In this document: positions 50,749 through 59,206 of the stretch, piece by piece | How the letters are laid out: every line of letters begins with the position of its first letter | Numbering within the stretch: position 1 is the first letter of the stretch | DNA from: QUBU01 sp014337915 | GTDB taxonomy: Bacteria; Pseudomonadota; Gammaproteobacteria; Steroidobacterales; GCA-2729495 | DNA: 64,000 bases | Direction of reading: 5' to 3' | NCBI GenBank assembly: GCA_030263395.1 | Contig: SZOW01000006.1 | Span: 62,001 to 126,000 of the forward strand | Translations under genes and position numbers: made by a program | The notes under the pieces: generated by a model | Databases searched by the model: none | Told to the model about the DNA's origin: nothing | Seen by the model: the letters and a program-made list of their open reading frames with translations, nothing else

Positions 50749-51843
50749 TCAGGTCAGCAGCGCTGCGGTCAGGCTGGCACTGACGGCCGCCATCAACAGG
50801 GCGGCGCTGACCCCGGCCGCCAACGGTCGCCAGCCAACACTGCGCAACTGGCCCACGTCCACCGTCAGGCCGACGGCGGCCATTCCCACGGTCAGCAACA
50901 GTTCCGAGGCCTGGTTGGCCAGCGCCAGTCCGGGGGTCCAGAAGCCCGCAGCAAGCGCAGGTTGCAGGCCCGCGAACGCATCGCCGAGGGTGCGCAGGGC
51001 GGCAAAGCCGACAAACGCCAGCACGAAGCCCGGCACGAGGCGACGGATGCCGGCCAGCCCGAGCGTCTGGCGCTGGCCGGCCGTCGATGCCGCCATGGCG
51101 GCCAGCGCCGGCACCACCACCACCAGCGTCAGGTTGCGCAGCAACTTGGTGACCGTCGCGGCGTCGAGCGCAACCGGTGCGGCGTACTGGCCGCTGTAGA
51201 GCAGGGCTGCGCCGATGACCTGGGAGGTGTCGTGGATGGATGAACCGAGGAAGATGCCGGCCACTTCCGGATCAGCGCCGAACAGCCAGTGGCCGAGCGC
51301 CGGGTAGCTGAGCATGCCGACGAGGCCGACGATGACGATGATCGTGACCGCGTAGCCGGTGTCCTCGGCCCTGGCGCGGATCGACGGCGCTACGGCCATG
51401 ACTGCCGTGCAGCCGCAGATGCTGGTGCCCACGGTCAGCAGCGTCACCAGTGCGCCACTGAGGCCCCAGGCCCTGGCGAGGCGTGGAATCACCAGCCAGG
51501 CGGTGACCAGGCAGCCGGCCACCACCGGCAGGGCGCGCAGCCCTAGTTCACCGATGCCGGCCAGTGTCAGCCGCAGGCCCACCAGCGCCAGGCCGATGCG
51601 CAGGATGGCGCTGGATGCCAGCGCCACGCCCTGTTCCATGCGTGGTGCCAGGCCAATGAACGAGCGCACGCAGACGCCGGTGAGCACCGCGAGCATCACC
51701 GGGCTGACCGGGCTCTTGCCCAGCTGGAACAGCGCCGTGCCGAGCCAGCCGGAGGCGTACTGGGCGAGGATCGCCAGTGCAAATGCACCGGCAAGGCCGG
51801 GCAATGCCGCGGCGCGCGAGCCGAGGGTGACGCTGGCCGGCAT
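50749..51843 (-). CDS. yeiH: YeiH family putative sulfate exporter
   Basis: 364 residues with about ten hydrophobic segments. 'SPVMLAVLTGVCVRSFIGL', 'GTSICGCTAVMAVAPSIRA' and 'IFLGSSIHDTSQVIGAALLYSG' are conserved in the UPF0324/YeiH inner-membrane family, a group proposed to export sulfate or related anions. The small DUF6356 gene on the same strand ends 2 bases before its start. Confidence 0.9.
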   Translation of the reverse strand: MPASVTLGSRAAALPGLAGAFALAILAQYASGWLGTALFQLGKSPVSPVMLAVLTGVCVRSFIGLAPRMEQGVALASSAILRIGLALVGLRLTLAGIGELGLRALPVVAGCLVTAWLVIPRLARAWGLSGALVTLLTVGTSICGCTAVMAVAPSIRARAEDTGYAVTIIVIVGLVGMLSYPALGHWLFGADPEVAGIFLGSSIHDTSQVIGAALLYSGQYAAPVALDAATVTKLLRNLTLVVVVPALAAMAASTAGQRQTLGLAGIRRLVPGFVLAFVGFAALRTLGDAFAGLQPALAAGFWTPGLALANQASELLLTVGMAAVGLTVDVGQLRSVGWRPLAAGVSAALLMAAVSASLTAALLT

Positions 51844-51845
51844 GC

Positions 51846-52136
51846 TCAGTTGGCGGGTTCGGCCGGTGGCGTGTAGCTGCCGAGCGGGAGCTCCGGGCTG
51901 CTGGCGGCCGGGGCGGCCAGGCGACGGTCGCGGTTGACGACCATGCGCTGGTGCAGCTCGGTGATCGCCTGGCTGCCGGTGCGGACGAACAGGAACGGCA
52001 GGAAGGCATGGATCAGGCAGGCCAGTCCACCGGCCAGCATGCGGACGGCAAAGCCCATCGCCTGGCCGAGGTGCTGGAGGTAGGTCTCGCCGACCGAGGC
52101 CGGGTGTTCAGTGAACAGGCGATAGAGGGTCCGCAT
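51846..52136 (-). CDS. DUF6356 family small membrane protein
   Basis: 96 residues. 'LFTEHPASVGETYLQHLGQA' followed by the hydrophobic 'LAGGLACLIHAFLPFLFV' is the conserved feature of DUF6356. A proline- and serine-rich tail follows. Probably one or two membrane segments. Adjacent to and likely co-transcribed with yeiH (two bases apart). Function unknown. Confidence 0.75.
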   Translation of the reverse strand: MRTLYRLFTEHPASVGETYLQHLGQAMGFAVRMLAGGLACLIHAFLPFLFVRTGSQAITELHQRMVVNRDRRLAAPAASSPELPLGSYTPPAEPAN

Positions 52137-52174
52137 GACGGGAAACGGTATCCCGGCCCGGCGGGCATTTTCAG

Positions 52175-52223
52175 ATCAAAATTTTGATATTTAGCGCCGC
52201 TATGAGAAATTATGTTTCTCATA
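52175..52223 (+). promoter_or_regulatory. AT-rich palindromes, candidate Lrp-type operators
   Basis: Two palindromes lie in an AT-rich island: a perfect 14-base palindrome (52175-52188) and a 9-base inverted repeat with a 5-base spacer (52201-52209 with 52215-52223). They sit 62-27 bases before the Lrp-family ATG, the usual place for autoregulation, and between divergent genes. The base composition differs from the GC-rich flanks. Confidence 0.55.
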
Positions 52224-52249
52224 TTGCAGCTTAGAGAATATGAATTTTC

Positions 52250-52708
52250 ATGGATAAAAAAGACCGGGAAATACTCTCCCTCCTGCAGCGTGATGCCAGC
52301 CTCGCGGTGGCGGCCATCGCCGAACAGGTGCACCTCTCGCCGGGACCCTGCTGGCGCCGCATCCGCGCCCTGGAGCTGGCGGGTTTCATCCGGCGCCGCG
52401 TCGCCATCCTCGACCCGGCGAAGCTCAACGTCGGCACCACGGTCTTCGTGACCCTCAAGACCAGTCGCCACGATGCCGAGTGGTTCGAGCTGTTTGCCAC
52501 GCGGGTGCGCGCCATTCCCGAGGTCGTGGAGTTCCATCGCATGAGCGGTGACGTCGACTACCTGCTGCGGCTGGCGATCCCGGACATCAACGCCTACGAC
52601 CGGGTCTACAAGCAGCTGATCGGCATCGGCGGCCTGAGCGACGTCAGCGCGAGCTTCGCCCTGGAGTGCATCAAGTCCACGACCGAGCTGCCGCTCGACT
52701 ACGTCTAG
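52250..52708 (+). CDS. Lrp/AsnC family transcriptional regulator
   Basis: 152 residues. The N-terminal helix-turn-helix ('DASLAVAAIAEQVHLSPGPCWRRIRALELAGFI') is followed by the RAM ligand-binding beta domain ('VTLKTSRHDAEWFELFATRV', 'GDVDYLLRLAIPDINAYD'). Such octameric regulators sense amino acids or other effectors. Palindromes upstream suggest autoregulation and control of the divergent DUF6356/yeiH pair. Distinct from the Lrp-family gene at 55702, with a different recognition helix. Confidence 0.93.
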   Translation: MDKKDREILSLLQRDASLAVAAIAEQVHLSPGPCWRRIRALELAGFIRRRVAILDPAKLNVGTTVFVTLKTSRHDAEWFELFATRVRAIPEVVEFHRMSGDVDYLLRLAIPDINAYDRVYKQLIGIGGLSDVSASFALECIKSTTELPLDYV

Positions 52709-52726
52709 GGCGATCGCGGGCAGCGC

Positions 52727-52755
52727 CTTGAAAAGCGCAACGGCGGCCCTCACCT
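52727..52755 (+). promoter_or_regulatory. Candidate heat-shock (RpoH-type) promoter of htpG
   Basis: CTTGAAA (52727-52733) followed after about 14 bases by CCCTCACCT (52747-52755), a partial match to CCCCATNT. It lies 79 bases before the htpG ATG, just after the regulator gene. Same -35 as found before htpX. Confidence 0.45.
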
Positions 52756-52811
52756 TGGCTGGGCCAGTGCCGCGGCGACCGCAGCGGCCAGTCGCCACAG
52801 AGGACCAGGCA

Positions 52812-54683
52812 ATGACCGCACGCGAGACCCATGGCTTCCAGGCCGAGGTGAAGCAGCTGCTCCACCTGATGATCCATTCCCTGTACAGCAACCGCGAGAT
52901 CTTCCTGCGGGAGCTGATTTCCAATGCCTCCGATGCGGCAGACAAGCTGCGCTTCGAAGCCATCGCCCATCCCGGTTACCTGGCGGAAGGCGCGCAACTC
53001 GCCATCCACATTGCCTGCGACCCGGAAGCCGGCACCCTGTCCATCACCGACAACGGCATCGGCATGTCCCGCGAGGACGTGATCGAGCAGCTCGGCACCA
53101 TCGCCAGGTCCGGTACCGCGGAGTTCATCGGCCGCCTCAGCGGCGACGAGCGTCAGGATGTGAACCTCATCGGCCAGTTTGGCGTCGGTTTCTACTCGGC
53201 GTTCACCGTTGCTGACCGGGTCGAGGTGGTCACCCGTCGCGCCGGCCTGCCGGCCGACGCCGGCGTGCGCTGGGAATCCTCCGGCGATGGTGAGTTCAGC
53301 ATCGAGCCGGTGGCCGATGCGCCGCGCGGTACCCGCGTGACCCTGCAGCTGCGCGCGGACGCCCGGGAGTTCGCCGATGAGTTCCGGTTGCGGGCCCTGA
53401 TCCGCAAGTACTCCGACCACATAGCCTTTCCGGTCCTGATGAAAAAGGCCGCAGCCGCCGAGGGAGAGCCTGCCGAGGAGGCCGTCAACACCGCCAGGGC
53501 GCTCTGGACCCGCCCGAAGGCCGAGATCAAGGATGAGGAATACCAGGAGTTCTACCGCCACATCGCCCACGACTTCACGGCGCCGCTCGCCTGGAGCCAC
53601 AACCGGGTGGAGGGCAAGCGGGTCTATACCAGCCTGCTCTACGTGCCCGCCCGCGCGCCCTTCGACCTGTGGAACCGCGAGAAGCCACGGGGCCTGAAGC
53701 TCTACGTGCGCCGCGTGTTCATCCTCGACGATGCCGCGCAGTTCCTGCCCGTTTACCTGCGCTTCATGCGGGGTGTGGTGGATGCCGACGGACTGGCGCT
53801 CAACGTATCGCGCGAGATGCTGCAGCAGGATCCGGAAGTCGAGGCGATCCGCAGCGGGCTGACCCGCCGCGTGCTCGACATGCTCGACAGGCTGGCGACG
53901 GAGGAGCCGGACCGCTACCGGGATTTCTGGAAGGAGTTCGGGCGGGTCCTCAAGGAAGGGCCGGCGGAGGATTTCGCCAACCGCGAGCGCATCGCCAGGC
54001 TGCTGCGTTTCACCAGCACCCGCAGCGCGGGTGAAGAGGCCGATCGCAGCCTCGGCGACTACGTCGCCGGCAAGGCGGAGGGTCAGAAGCAGGTCTGGTA
54101 TGTTACCGCTGACAGCCTGGCCGCCGCGCGCAGCAGCCCGCAGCTGGAGATTTTCCGCCAGCGGGGCGTCGAAGTACTGCTGCTGGCCGATCCCATCGAC
54201 GAGTGGCTGGTGGGCCAGCTCGGTGAATTCGCGGGCATGGAATTCCGCGATGTCCGTCGCGGCGAACTCGACCCGGCGGAAATCGGCGGCAGCGATGCCG
54301 GCACGCCACCGCCTGCCGATGCGGGCGCCCAGGGCGAGCTGGTGCAGCGGCTGAAGGCGGAGCTGGGCGAGGCGATCGAGGACGTGCGCACCACCGGGCG
54401 CCTGACCGACTCGCCGGCCTGCCTGGCGCTCGGCGAGGCCGACATGGGGCCGCAGATGCGGCGCATTCTCGAGGCTTCGGGCCAGAAGCTGCCGCATTCC
54501 CGTCCGGTGCTCGAGGTCAACCCCACGCACCCGCTGGTGCGGCGCCTGGCCGGCGAGCAGGACCAGGCACGCTTTGCCGACATCGCCCGCGTGCTGCTCG
54601 ACCAGGCTACGCTGGCCGAAGGGCGGGCGCTGGCCGATCCCGGCGACTTCCTGCGGCGGCTGAACCGCTTGCTAGCGGGCTGA
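52812..54683 (+). CDS. htpG: Hsp90-family chaperone HtpG
   Basis: 623 residues from ATG 52812. The N-terminal GHKL ATPase ('YSNREIFLRELISNASDAADKLR', 'DNGIGMSREDVIEQLGTIARSGT', 'IGQFGVGFYSAF'), a middle domain with the catalytic arginine loop ('NVSREMLQQ') and a C-terminal dimerisation domain ending 'PGDFLRRLNRLLAG' are complete. Folding chaperone induced by heat. Its last 12 bases overlap the convergent CDF gene. Confidence 0.98.
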   Translation: MTARETHGFQAEVKQLLHLMIHSLYSNREIFLRELISNASDAADKLRFEAIAHPGYLAEGAQLAIHIACDPEAGTLSITDNGIGMSREDVIEQLGTIARSGTAEFIGRLSGDERQDVNLIGQFGVGFYSAFTVADRVEVVTRRAGLPADAGVRWESSGDGEFSIEPVADAPRGTRVTLQLRADAREFADEFRLRALIRKYSDHIAFPVLMKKAAAAEGEPAEEAVNTARALWTRPKAEIKDEEYQEFYRHIAHDFTAPLAWSHNRVEGKRVYTSLLYVPARAPFDLWNREKPRGLKLYVRRVFILDDAAQFLPVYLRFMRGVVDADGLALNVSREMLQQDPEVEAIRSGLTRRVLDMLDRLATEEPDRYRDFWKEFGRVLKEGPAEDFANRERIARLLRFTSTRSAGEEADRSLGDYVAGKAEGQKQVWYVTADSLAAARSSPQLEIFRQRGVEVLLLADPIDEWLVGQLGEFAGMEFRDVRRGELDPAEIGGSDAGTPPPADAGAQGELVQRLKAELGEAIEDVRTTGRLTDSPACLALGEADMGPQMRRILEASGQKLPHSRPVLEVNPTHPLVRRLAGEQDQARFADIARVLLDQATLAEGRALADPGDFLRRLNRLLAG

Positions 54684-55688
54684 GCCGGCCGTGGCCTGGC
54701 AGCTCTGGTCGCAGGCCGGCCCGCTGCCGTGTTCCACCTGCAGCGTAGAGTGGGCGATGCGGAAGCGCTGCTTCAGGGCGTTGGCGATGTCACGGAGGAA
54801 ATGATCATCCTCCTGGCCGCGGGGCATGACCAGATGCGCAGTCAGCGCCGTTTCCGTGGTGCTCATGGCCCAGATGTGCAGGTCATGGATGCTGGCGACT
54901 CCCGGCAGACCTTCGAGGTATGCGCGGACTTCATGGGGATCCACACTGCGCGGCACCGCATCGAAGGCCATCTCCAGTGCCTCGGTGAGTACCGCCCAGG
55001 TGCTCCAGACGATGATGCCGACGATGACCAGGCTGATGACCGGATCCAGCCACTGCCACCCGGCCAGCAGCACGCCAACGCCGCCCAGCACCACGCCTAC
55101 CGAGACCCCGGCGTCGCCCGCCATGTGCAGGAAGGCGGCGCGGATGTTGATGTCGTGGTGGCGGCCGGCGGCGAACAGCCAGGCCGTCACGCCGTTGACG
55201 ACCACCCCGGCCGCGGCCACCACGATCATGATGTTGCCTGCCACCGGTGCCGGGGTCTGCAGGCGCAGCAGCGCCTCCCAGCCGATCGCACCCATCGCCA
55301 CCAGCAGCAGGATCGAACTCACCAGCGAGGAGAGGATGGTGCCGCGGCGAAAGCCATAGGTGTGGCGCGGCGTCGCATCGCGCCTGGCCAGCCGCATCGC
55401 GCCCCAGGCCAGTACCAGGCTCAGCACGTCGCTCAGGTTGTGCCCGGCATCGGCGATCAGCGCCAGCGAGTCGGCGACCAGCCCGAAGGCGAACTCCACC
55501 GCCACGAACAACAGGTTGAGCGAGATGCCGATGGCGAAGGCACGGGTCATCTGCTCCGGCGGCGGATGGTGATGGTGGCCGTGGCCACCCGCATGATCAT
55601 GGTCGTCATCGTGGTCATGGCCATGGTCATGATCGTGCCCATGCTCATGGGGTAGCTGCGCAGCCGGCTGATGGTCGTGGTCGCTCAT
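54672..55688 (-). CDS. CDF-family heavy-metal (zinc/cobalt/cadmium) exporter with His-rich N-terminus
   Basis: 338 residues from ATG 55688; the upstream frame overlaps the Lrp gene and is rejected. Residues 1-46 are His/Asp-rich ('HDHDHGHDHDDDHDHAGG'), a metal-collecting segment. Six transmembrane segments follow, with paired HD/HxxxD zinc sites 'ADAGHNLSDVLSLVL' and 'LHMAGDAGVSVGVV'. A C-terminal cytoplasmic domain ends the protein ('SIHDLHIWAMS'). Proton-driven zinc-type efflux in the inner membrane. The stop overlaps the htpG end; Lrp lies just upstream. Confidence 0.94.
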   Translation of the reverse strand: MSDHDHQPAAQLPHEHGHDHDHGHDHDDDHDHAGGHGHHHHPPPEQMTRAFAIGISLNLLFVAVEFAFGLVADSLALIADAGHNLSDVLSLVLAWGAMRLARRDATPRHTYGFRRGTILSSLVSSILLLVAMGAIGWEALLRLQTPAPVAGNIMIVVAAAGVVVNGVTAWLFAAGRHHDINIRAAFLHMAGDAGVSVGVVLGGVGVLLAGWQWLDPVISLVIVGIIVWSTWAVLTEALEMAFDAVPRSVDPHEVRAYLEGLPGVASIHDLHIWAMSTTETALTAHLVMPRGQEDDHFLRDIANALKQRFRIAHSTLQVEHGSGPACDQSCQATAGSAR

Positions 55689-55701
55689 GCCGCGGAGATT
55701 A

Positions 55702-56178
55702 TCACGGCATTGCGACGGGCAAGGGCAGGGCGGTCCGGTCCAGGACGGTGCGCAGCACGAAGCTGGAATGCACGCCGGTGACGCCTTCGATCCGCGTGAT
55801 CTTGTTGAGCAGCAGCGACTGGTAGGCATCCATGTCGGTGACCAGCACCTTGAGCTGGTAGTCGGCGTCCTGCCCGGTGATCAGCAGGCACTCGAGGACT
55901 TCCGGCAGCCGCGCGACCTGCTTCTCGAAATGAGCGAAGCGATCCGGGGTATGGCGATCCATCGCGATGTGGACCAGCGCGGTCAATGCCAGGCCCAGGC
56001 TGCGGGCGTCGAGCAGGGCGCGGTAGCCGGTGATGATGCCGCTGTCCTCCAGGGCGCGTACCCGGCGCAGGCAAGGTGAGGGCGACAGGCCGATGCGATC
56101 GGCCAGTTCCTGGTTGCTCAGGGCCGAGTTTTCCTGGAGGGCCTCCAGGATCTGTCGGTCATAGCGGTCGAGTTGCAT
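55702..56178 (-). CDS. Lrp/AsnC family transcriptional regulator (leucine-responsive type)
   Basis: 158 residues from ATG 56178; 18 further upstream residues of the open frame are not conserved. The HTH 'NSALSNQELADRIGLSPSPCLRRVRALEDSGII' and RAM domain 'ECLLITGQDADYQLKVLVTDMDAY' are typical. It is divergent from leuA with a palindrome between, so leucine-dependent control of leuA and itself is likely. The CDF exporter follows downstream after 13 bases. Confidence 0.93.
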   Translation of the reverse strand: MQLDRYDRQILEALQENSALSNQELADRIGLSPSPCLRRVRALEDSGIITGYRALLDARSLGLALTALVHIAMDRHTPDRFAHFEKQVARLPEVLECLLITGQDADYQLKVLVTDMDAYQSLLLNKITRIEGVTGVHSSFVLRTVLDRTALPLPVAMP

Positions 56179-56204
56179 GGTGTGCTTTCTGGTCTGGGAC
56201 AGAT

Positions 56205-56219
56205 TGGCATAATATGCCA
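56205..56219. promoter_or_regulatory. Candidate Lrp-type operator between lrp-like gene and leuA
   Basis: TGGCAT-AAT-ATGCCA is a perfect 6-base inverted repeat with a 3-base spacer, 15 bases in total, the typical length of Lrp-family sites. It lies 27 bases before the regulator ATG and 130 bases before the leuA ATG; the adjoining AT-rich stretch could hold the divergent promoters. Confidence 0.5.
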
Positions 56220-56348
56220 CTTTTTCAGACAAACTCGCAATTTCATGCTATACGGGATCGTTCCAGGCTACGATTTCGCAATCCGGCGCCCCGGGCAGGC
56301 CGCTAAGGTATCGGCATTCGTTTCCCGGGATGCCCGAGGAGTACCGCC

Positions 56349-58064
56349 ATGCCTGGTGCCAGCCGTTATCGCCCGTTCCCGCCCGTCGACCTCCCGGACC
56401 GCCGCTGGCCCGGGCAGGTCATCCGCAAGGCACCCGCCTGGCTCAGCACCGACCTGCGCGATGGCAATCAGGCGCTGTTCGAGCCCATGGGCGCGGAGCG
56501 CAAGCTGCGCATGTTCCACATGCTCTGCGACATCGGTTTCAAAGAGATCGAGGTCGGCTTCCCGTCAGCCTCGCAGACCGAGTTCGACTTCGTCCGTACC
56601 CTGATCGAGGGTGGTCACATTCCCGCGGACGTCAGCATCGGCGTACTGACTCAGGCGCGCGAGCCGCTCATCCGCCGCAGCATCGAGTCGCTGCGCGGTG
56701 CACGCCGCGCCATCGTCCATGTCTACACCGCGACCTCGCCCCTGTTCCGCGAGACCGTCTTCGGCATGAGCCGGGCGGAGGTGATGGAGATGGCGGTTTC
56801 CAGCGTGCGGCTGATCCGCGAGCTGTGCGCGCAGCAGCCGGGGACCGAATGGGTGCTGGAGTACAGCCCCGAGACCTTCTCGGCCACCGAACTGGAATTC
56901 TCTCGTGACATCTGCGATGCGGTGGTCGAGGCCTGGGGCGCGACCCCACAGCGCAAGGTGATCCTCAACCTGCCGGCGACGGTGGAGGTGGCGACGCCCA
57001 ACGTCTACGCCGACCAGGTGGAATGGATGCACCGCAACCTTGCGCGGCGCGATGCGGTGGTGATCAGCGTGCATCCGCACAACGACCGCGGCTGCGCGGT
57101 GGCCGCTGCCGAACTGGCCGTCATGGCCGGCGCCGAGCGGGTCGAGGGCTGCCTCTTCGGCAACGGTGAGCGCACCGGCAACGTCGACCTGGTCACACTG
57201 GCGCTCAACCTGCTGACGCAGGGCGTGGAGCCGGGCCTGGATTTTTCGGACATCAACAGCATTGCCCGCACCTACGAGGCCTGCACGGCGCTGCCGGTGC
57301 ACCCGCGGCATCCCTACGTGGGCGACCTGGTGTTTACCGCCTTTTCCGGCTCCCACCAGGATGCCATCCGCAAGGGCATGGCCGCGCAGCGTGCCAGCAC
57401 GACCTGGGACGTGCCCTACCTGCCCATCGACCCGGCGGATCTCGGGCGCACCTATGATTCGCTGGTGCGTGTCAACAGCCAGTCCGGCAAGGGTGGCGTG
57501 GCCTACCTGCTCGAGGCCTCGCGCGGCGTGGTGATGCCGCGGCGGATGCAGGTGGAGTTCAGCGGTGCGGTGCAGAAGCTCGCCGAAGCCACTGGTTCCG
57601 AGGTGACGGCGGACGAGATCTGGCGGCTGTTCGCCGCTGAATATCTCGAGTGTGCGGAATCGGTGCGCTACGTCGAGCATCATCTCTTCGAGCGCGGTTC
57701 GCGCCAGGGCGTGCGGCTCACGGTGGCCGTGGACGGTGTGCAGCGGGTGCTGGAGGGGACCGGCAATGGCCCGATCGATGCGGTCATTGCCGCGCTGGGC
57801 GTGCCGGTGAAGGTGCAGGCCTACGAGGAGCGTTCCCTGAACCAGGGCGCCGACTCCCGCGCGCTGGCGATCGTCGAACTGGCGCTGCAGGGTGTGGCCG
57901 GCAGCACCTTCGGCGCCGGCATCGATCCGAACATCGTCACTGCCTCGATCCGCGCCCTGGTGGCCGGCCTCAACCGGGTCCTCGCCCGGCTCGGCGAGGC
58001 CGGACGCCGCGAGGCGCTGGCGGCGCTGGCAGCGGCAGCGCCGGCCTCCGAACGGGTCGCCTGA
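56349..58064 (+). CDS. leuA: 2-isopropylmalate synthase (type 2 LeuA)
   Basis: 571 residues, ATG after GAGGAG. The HMGL-like barrel shows 'LSTDLRDGNQALFEPM', 'SVHPHNDRGCAVAAAELAV' and 'CLFGNGERTGNVDLVTLAL'; these give metal ligands Asp and two His and the acetyl-CoA/ketoisovalerate site. 'YLECAESVRYVEHHLF' begins the C-terminal leucine-binding regulatory domain. Catalyses the first committed step of leucine synthesis. The length and the early 'RYRPFPPVDLPDRRWPG' fit the LeuA2 group. Confidence 0.95.
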   Translation: MPGASRYRPFPPVDLPDRRWPGQVIRKAPAWLSTDLRDGNQALFEPMGAERKLRMFHMLCDIGFKEIEVGFPSASQTEFDFVRTLIEGGHIPADVSIGVLTQAREPLIRRSIESLRGARRAIVHVYTATSPLFRETVFGMSRAEVMEMAVSSVRLIRELCAQQPGTEWVLEYSPETFSATELEFSRDICDAVVEAWGATPQRKVILNLPATVEVATPNVYADQVEWMHRNLARRDAVVISVHPHNDRGCAVAAAELAVMAGAERVEGCLFGNGERTGNVDLVTLALNLLTQGVEPGLDFSDINSIARTYEACTALPVHPRHPYVGDLVFTAFSGSHQDAIRKGMAAQRASTTWDVPYLPIDPADLGRTYDSLVRVNSQSGKGGVAYLLEASRGVVMPRRMQVEFSGAVQKLAEATGSEVTADEIWRLFAAEYLECAESVRYVEHHLFERGSRQGVRLTVAVDGVQRVLEGTGNGPIDAVIAALGVPVKVQAYEERSLNQGADSRALAIVELALQGVAGSTFGAGIDPNIVTASIRALVAGLNRVLARLGEAGRREALAALAAAAPASERVA

Positions 58065-58178
58065 TGCAGCCCCATCCCCGGACGGCACCGCCGTCCGGGT
58101 ATCCCGCAATGCCCGCCATTGCCGAACGCGGTTAAACTGCGCGGCGTTTTCCGGCACTGACAACTGGTTGCAGGACGC

Positions 58179-59177
58179 ATGAAATACGTCGCATCGCTCG
58201 CGGCTCTGGTCGGCCAGACGCCGTTGCTCGAGATCAGCTACCGCTTCAATGGCCAGCGGCGCCGGCTGTTCGCGAAGTACGAAAGCATGAACATGACCGG
58301 CAGCGTCAAGGACCGCATGGCGCTGCACATCCTCGGCCGCGCCGCCGAGCGTGGCGAACTCAGGCCGGGGGACGTCATCGTCGAGGCGACCAGCGGCAAC
58401 ACCGGCATCTCGTTCTCCGCCATCGGCCGTGCCCTGGGTCATCGCGTGCGCATCTACATGCCCGACTGGATGAGCCACGAGCGGGTCCTGCTGATGCACA
58501 ACCTGGGTGCCGAGGTGGTGCCGGTATCCAAGGCCCAGGGAGGCTTCGTCGGCTCGGTGCAGCTGACCAGGGATTTTGCCGCCGAGAACCCGAATTCCTT
58601 CCTGCCGCGCCAGTTCGACAACCCGGACAACATCGAAGCCCACGAAATGATGACCGGGCCGGAAATCGAGGCGCAGCTGGCGCGTTTCGGCGTCGAGGCC
58701 GATGCCTTCGTCGCGGGTGTCGGCACCGGTGGCACCGTGATGGGCGTTGGCCGTTACCTGCGTCGCAAGGGACGCCCGGTGCGGGTCCACGCGCTGGAGC
58801 CCGCCAATTCGCCGACGCTGCGCACCGGCAAGAAGGTCGGCTCGCACCGCATCCAGGGCATCAGCGACGAGTTCATCCCGTCGATCGTCAATCTCGCCGA
58901 ACTCGATCCGGTCGTGGATGTCTGGGATGGCGACGCCATCCTGATGTCGCAGGCGACCTGCCACAGGCTCGGGCTGGGCCTCGGCATCTCATCGGGGGCC
59001 AACCTCGTCGGTGCCATCAAGCTGGTGGAGGAGATGGGGCCCGATGCCGTCGTGGTTACGATCCTGCCAGACTCCAACAAGAAGTACCTGTCCACGGCCC
59101 TGGCTGCCGCCGAGCCACCGCAGGACGGCTACATCACCCCGCAGGTGCAGCTGGATTCGGTCGCCAGCGTGCGCTGA
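58179..59177 (+). CDS. PLP-dependent cysteine synthase/cystathionine beta-synthase family enzyme
   Basis: 332 residues. The cofactor lysine lies in 'MTGSVKDRMALHILGRA', the phosphate loop is 'VEATSGNTGISFSAIGRAL', and the phosphate-binding glycines 'GVGTGGTVMGVGRYLRRKG' are intact. These place it among O-acetylserine sulfhydrylases, cystathionine beta-synthases and related beta-replacement enzymes. Beginning 114 bases after leuA, it has its own probable control; subfamily and sulfur donor cannot be decided from sequence. 'NNMTG'-type 'ESMNMTGSVKDR' with 'MNMT' in place of the usual 'FNPG' is a mild variation. Confidence 0.9.
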   Translation: MKYVASLAALVGQTPLLEISYRFNGQRRRLFAKYESMNMTGSVKDRMALHILGRAAERGELRPGDVIVEATSGNTGISFSAIGRALGHRVRIYMPDWMSHERVLLMHNLGAEVVPVSKAQGGFVGSVQLTRDFAAENPNSFLPRQFDNPDNIEAHEMMTGPEIEAQLARFGVEADAFVAGVGTGGTVMGVGRYLRRKGRPVRVHALEPANSPTLRTGKKVGSHRIQGISDEFIPSIVNLAELDPVVDVWDGDAILMSQATCHRLGLGLGISSGANLVGAIKLVEEMGPDAVVVTILPDSNKKYLSTALAAAEPPQDGYITPQVQLDSVASVR

Positions 59178-59194
59178 ACGTCCGCTCCGGCCTC

Positions 59195-59200
59195 TATAAT
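59195..59200 (+). promoter_or_regulatory. Candidate -10 element before the alpha/beta-hydrolase gene
   Basis: A perfect TATAAT six bases before the ATG at 59207. No matching -35; a start site here would give an almost leaderless transcript. Confidence 0.25.
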
Positions 59201-59206
59201 CCGCGG

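Noticed and set aside
56565..58964. 799-codon minus-strand frame opposite leuA and the cysteine-synthase-like gene
   Set aside because: It spans two well-supported plus-strand genes, including their intergenic gap, and has no recognisable domain.
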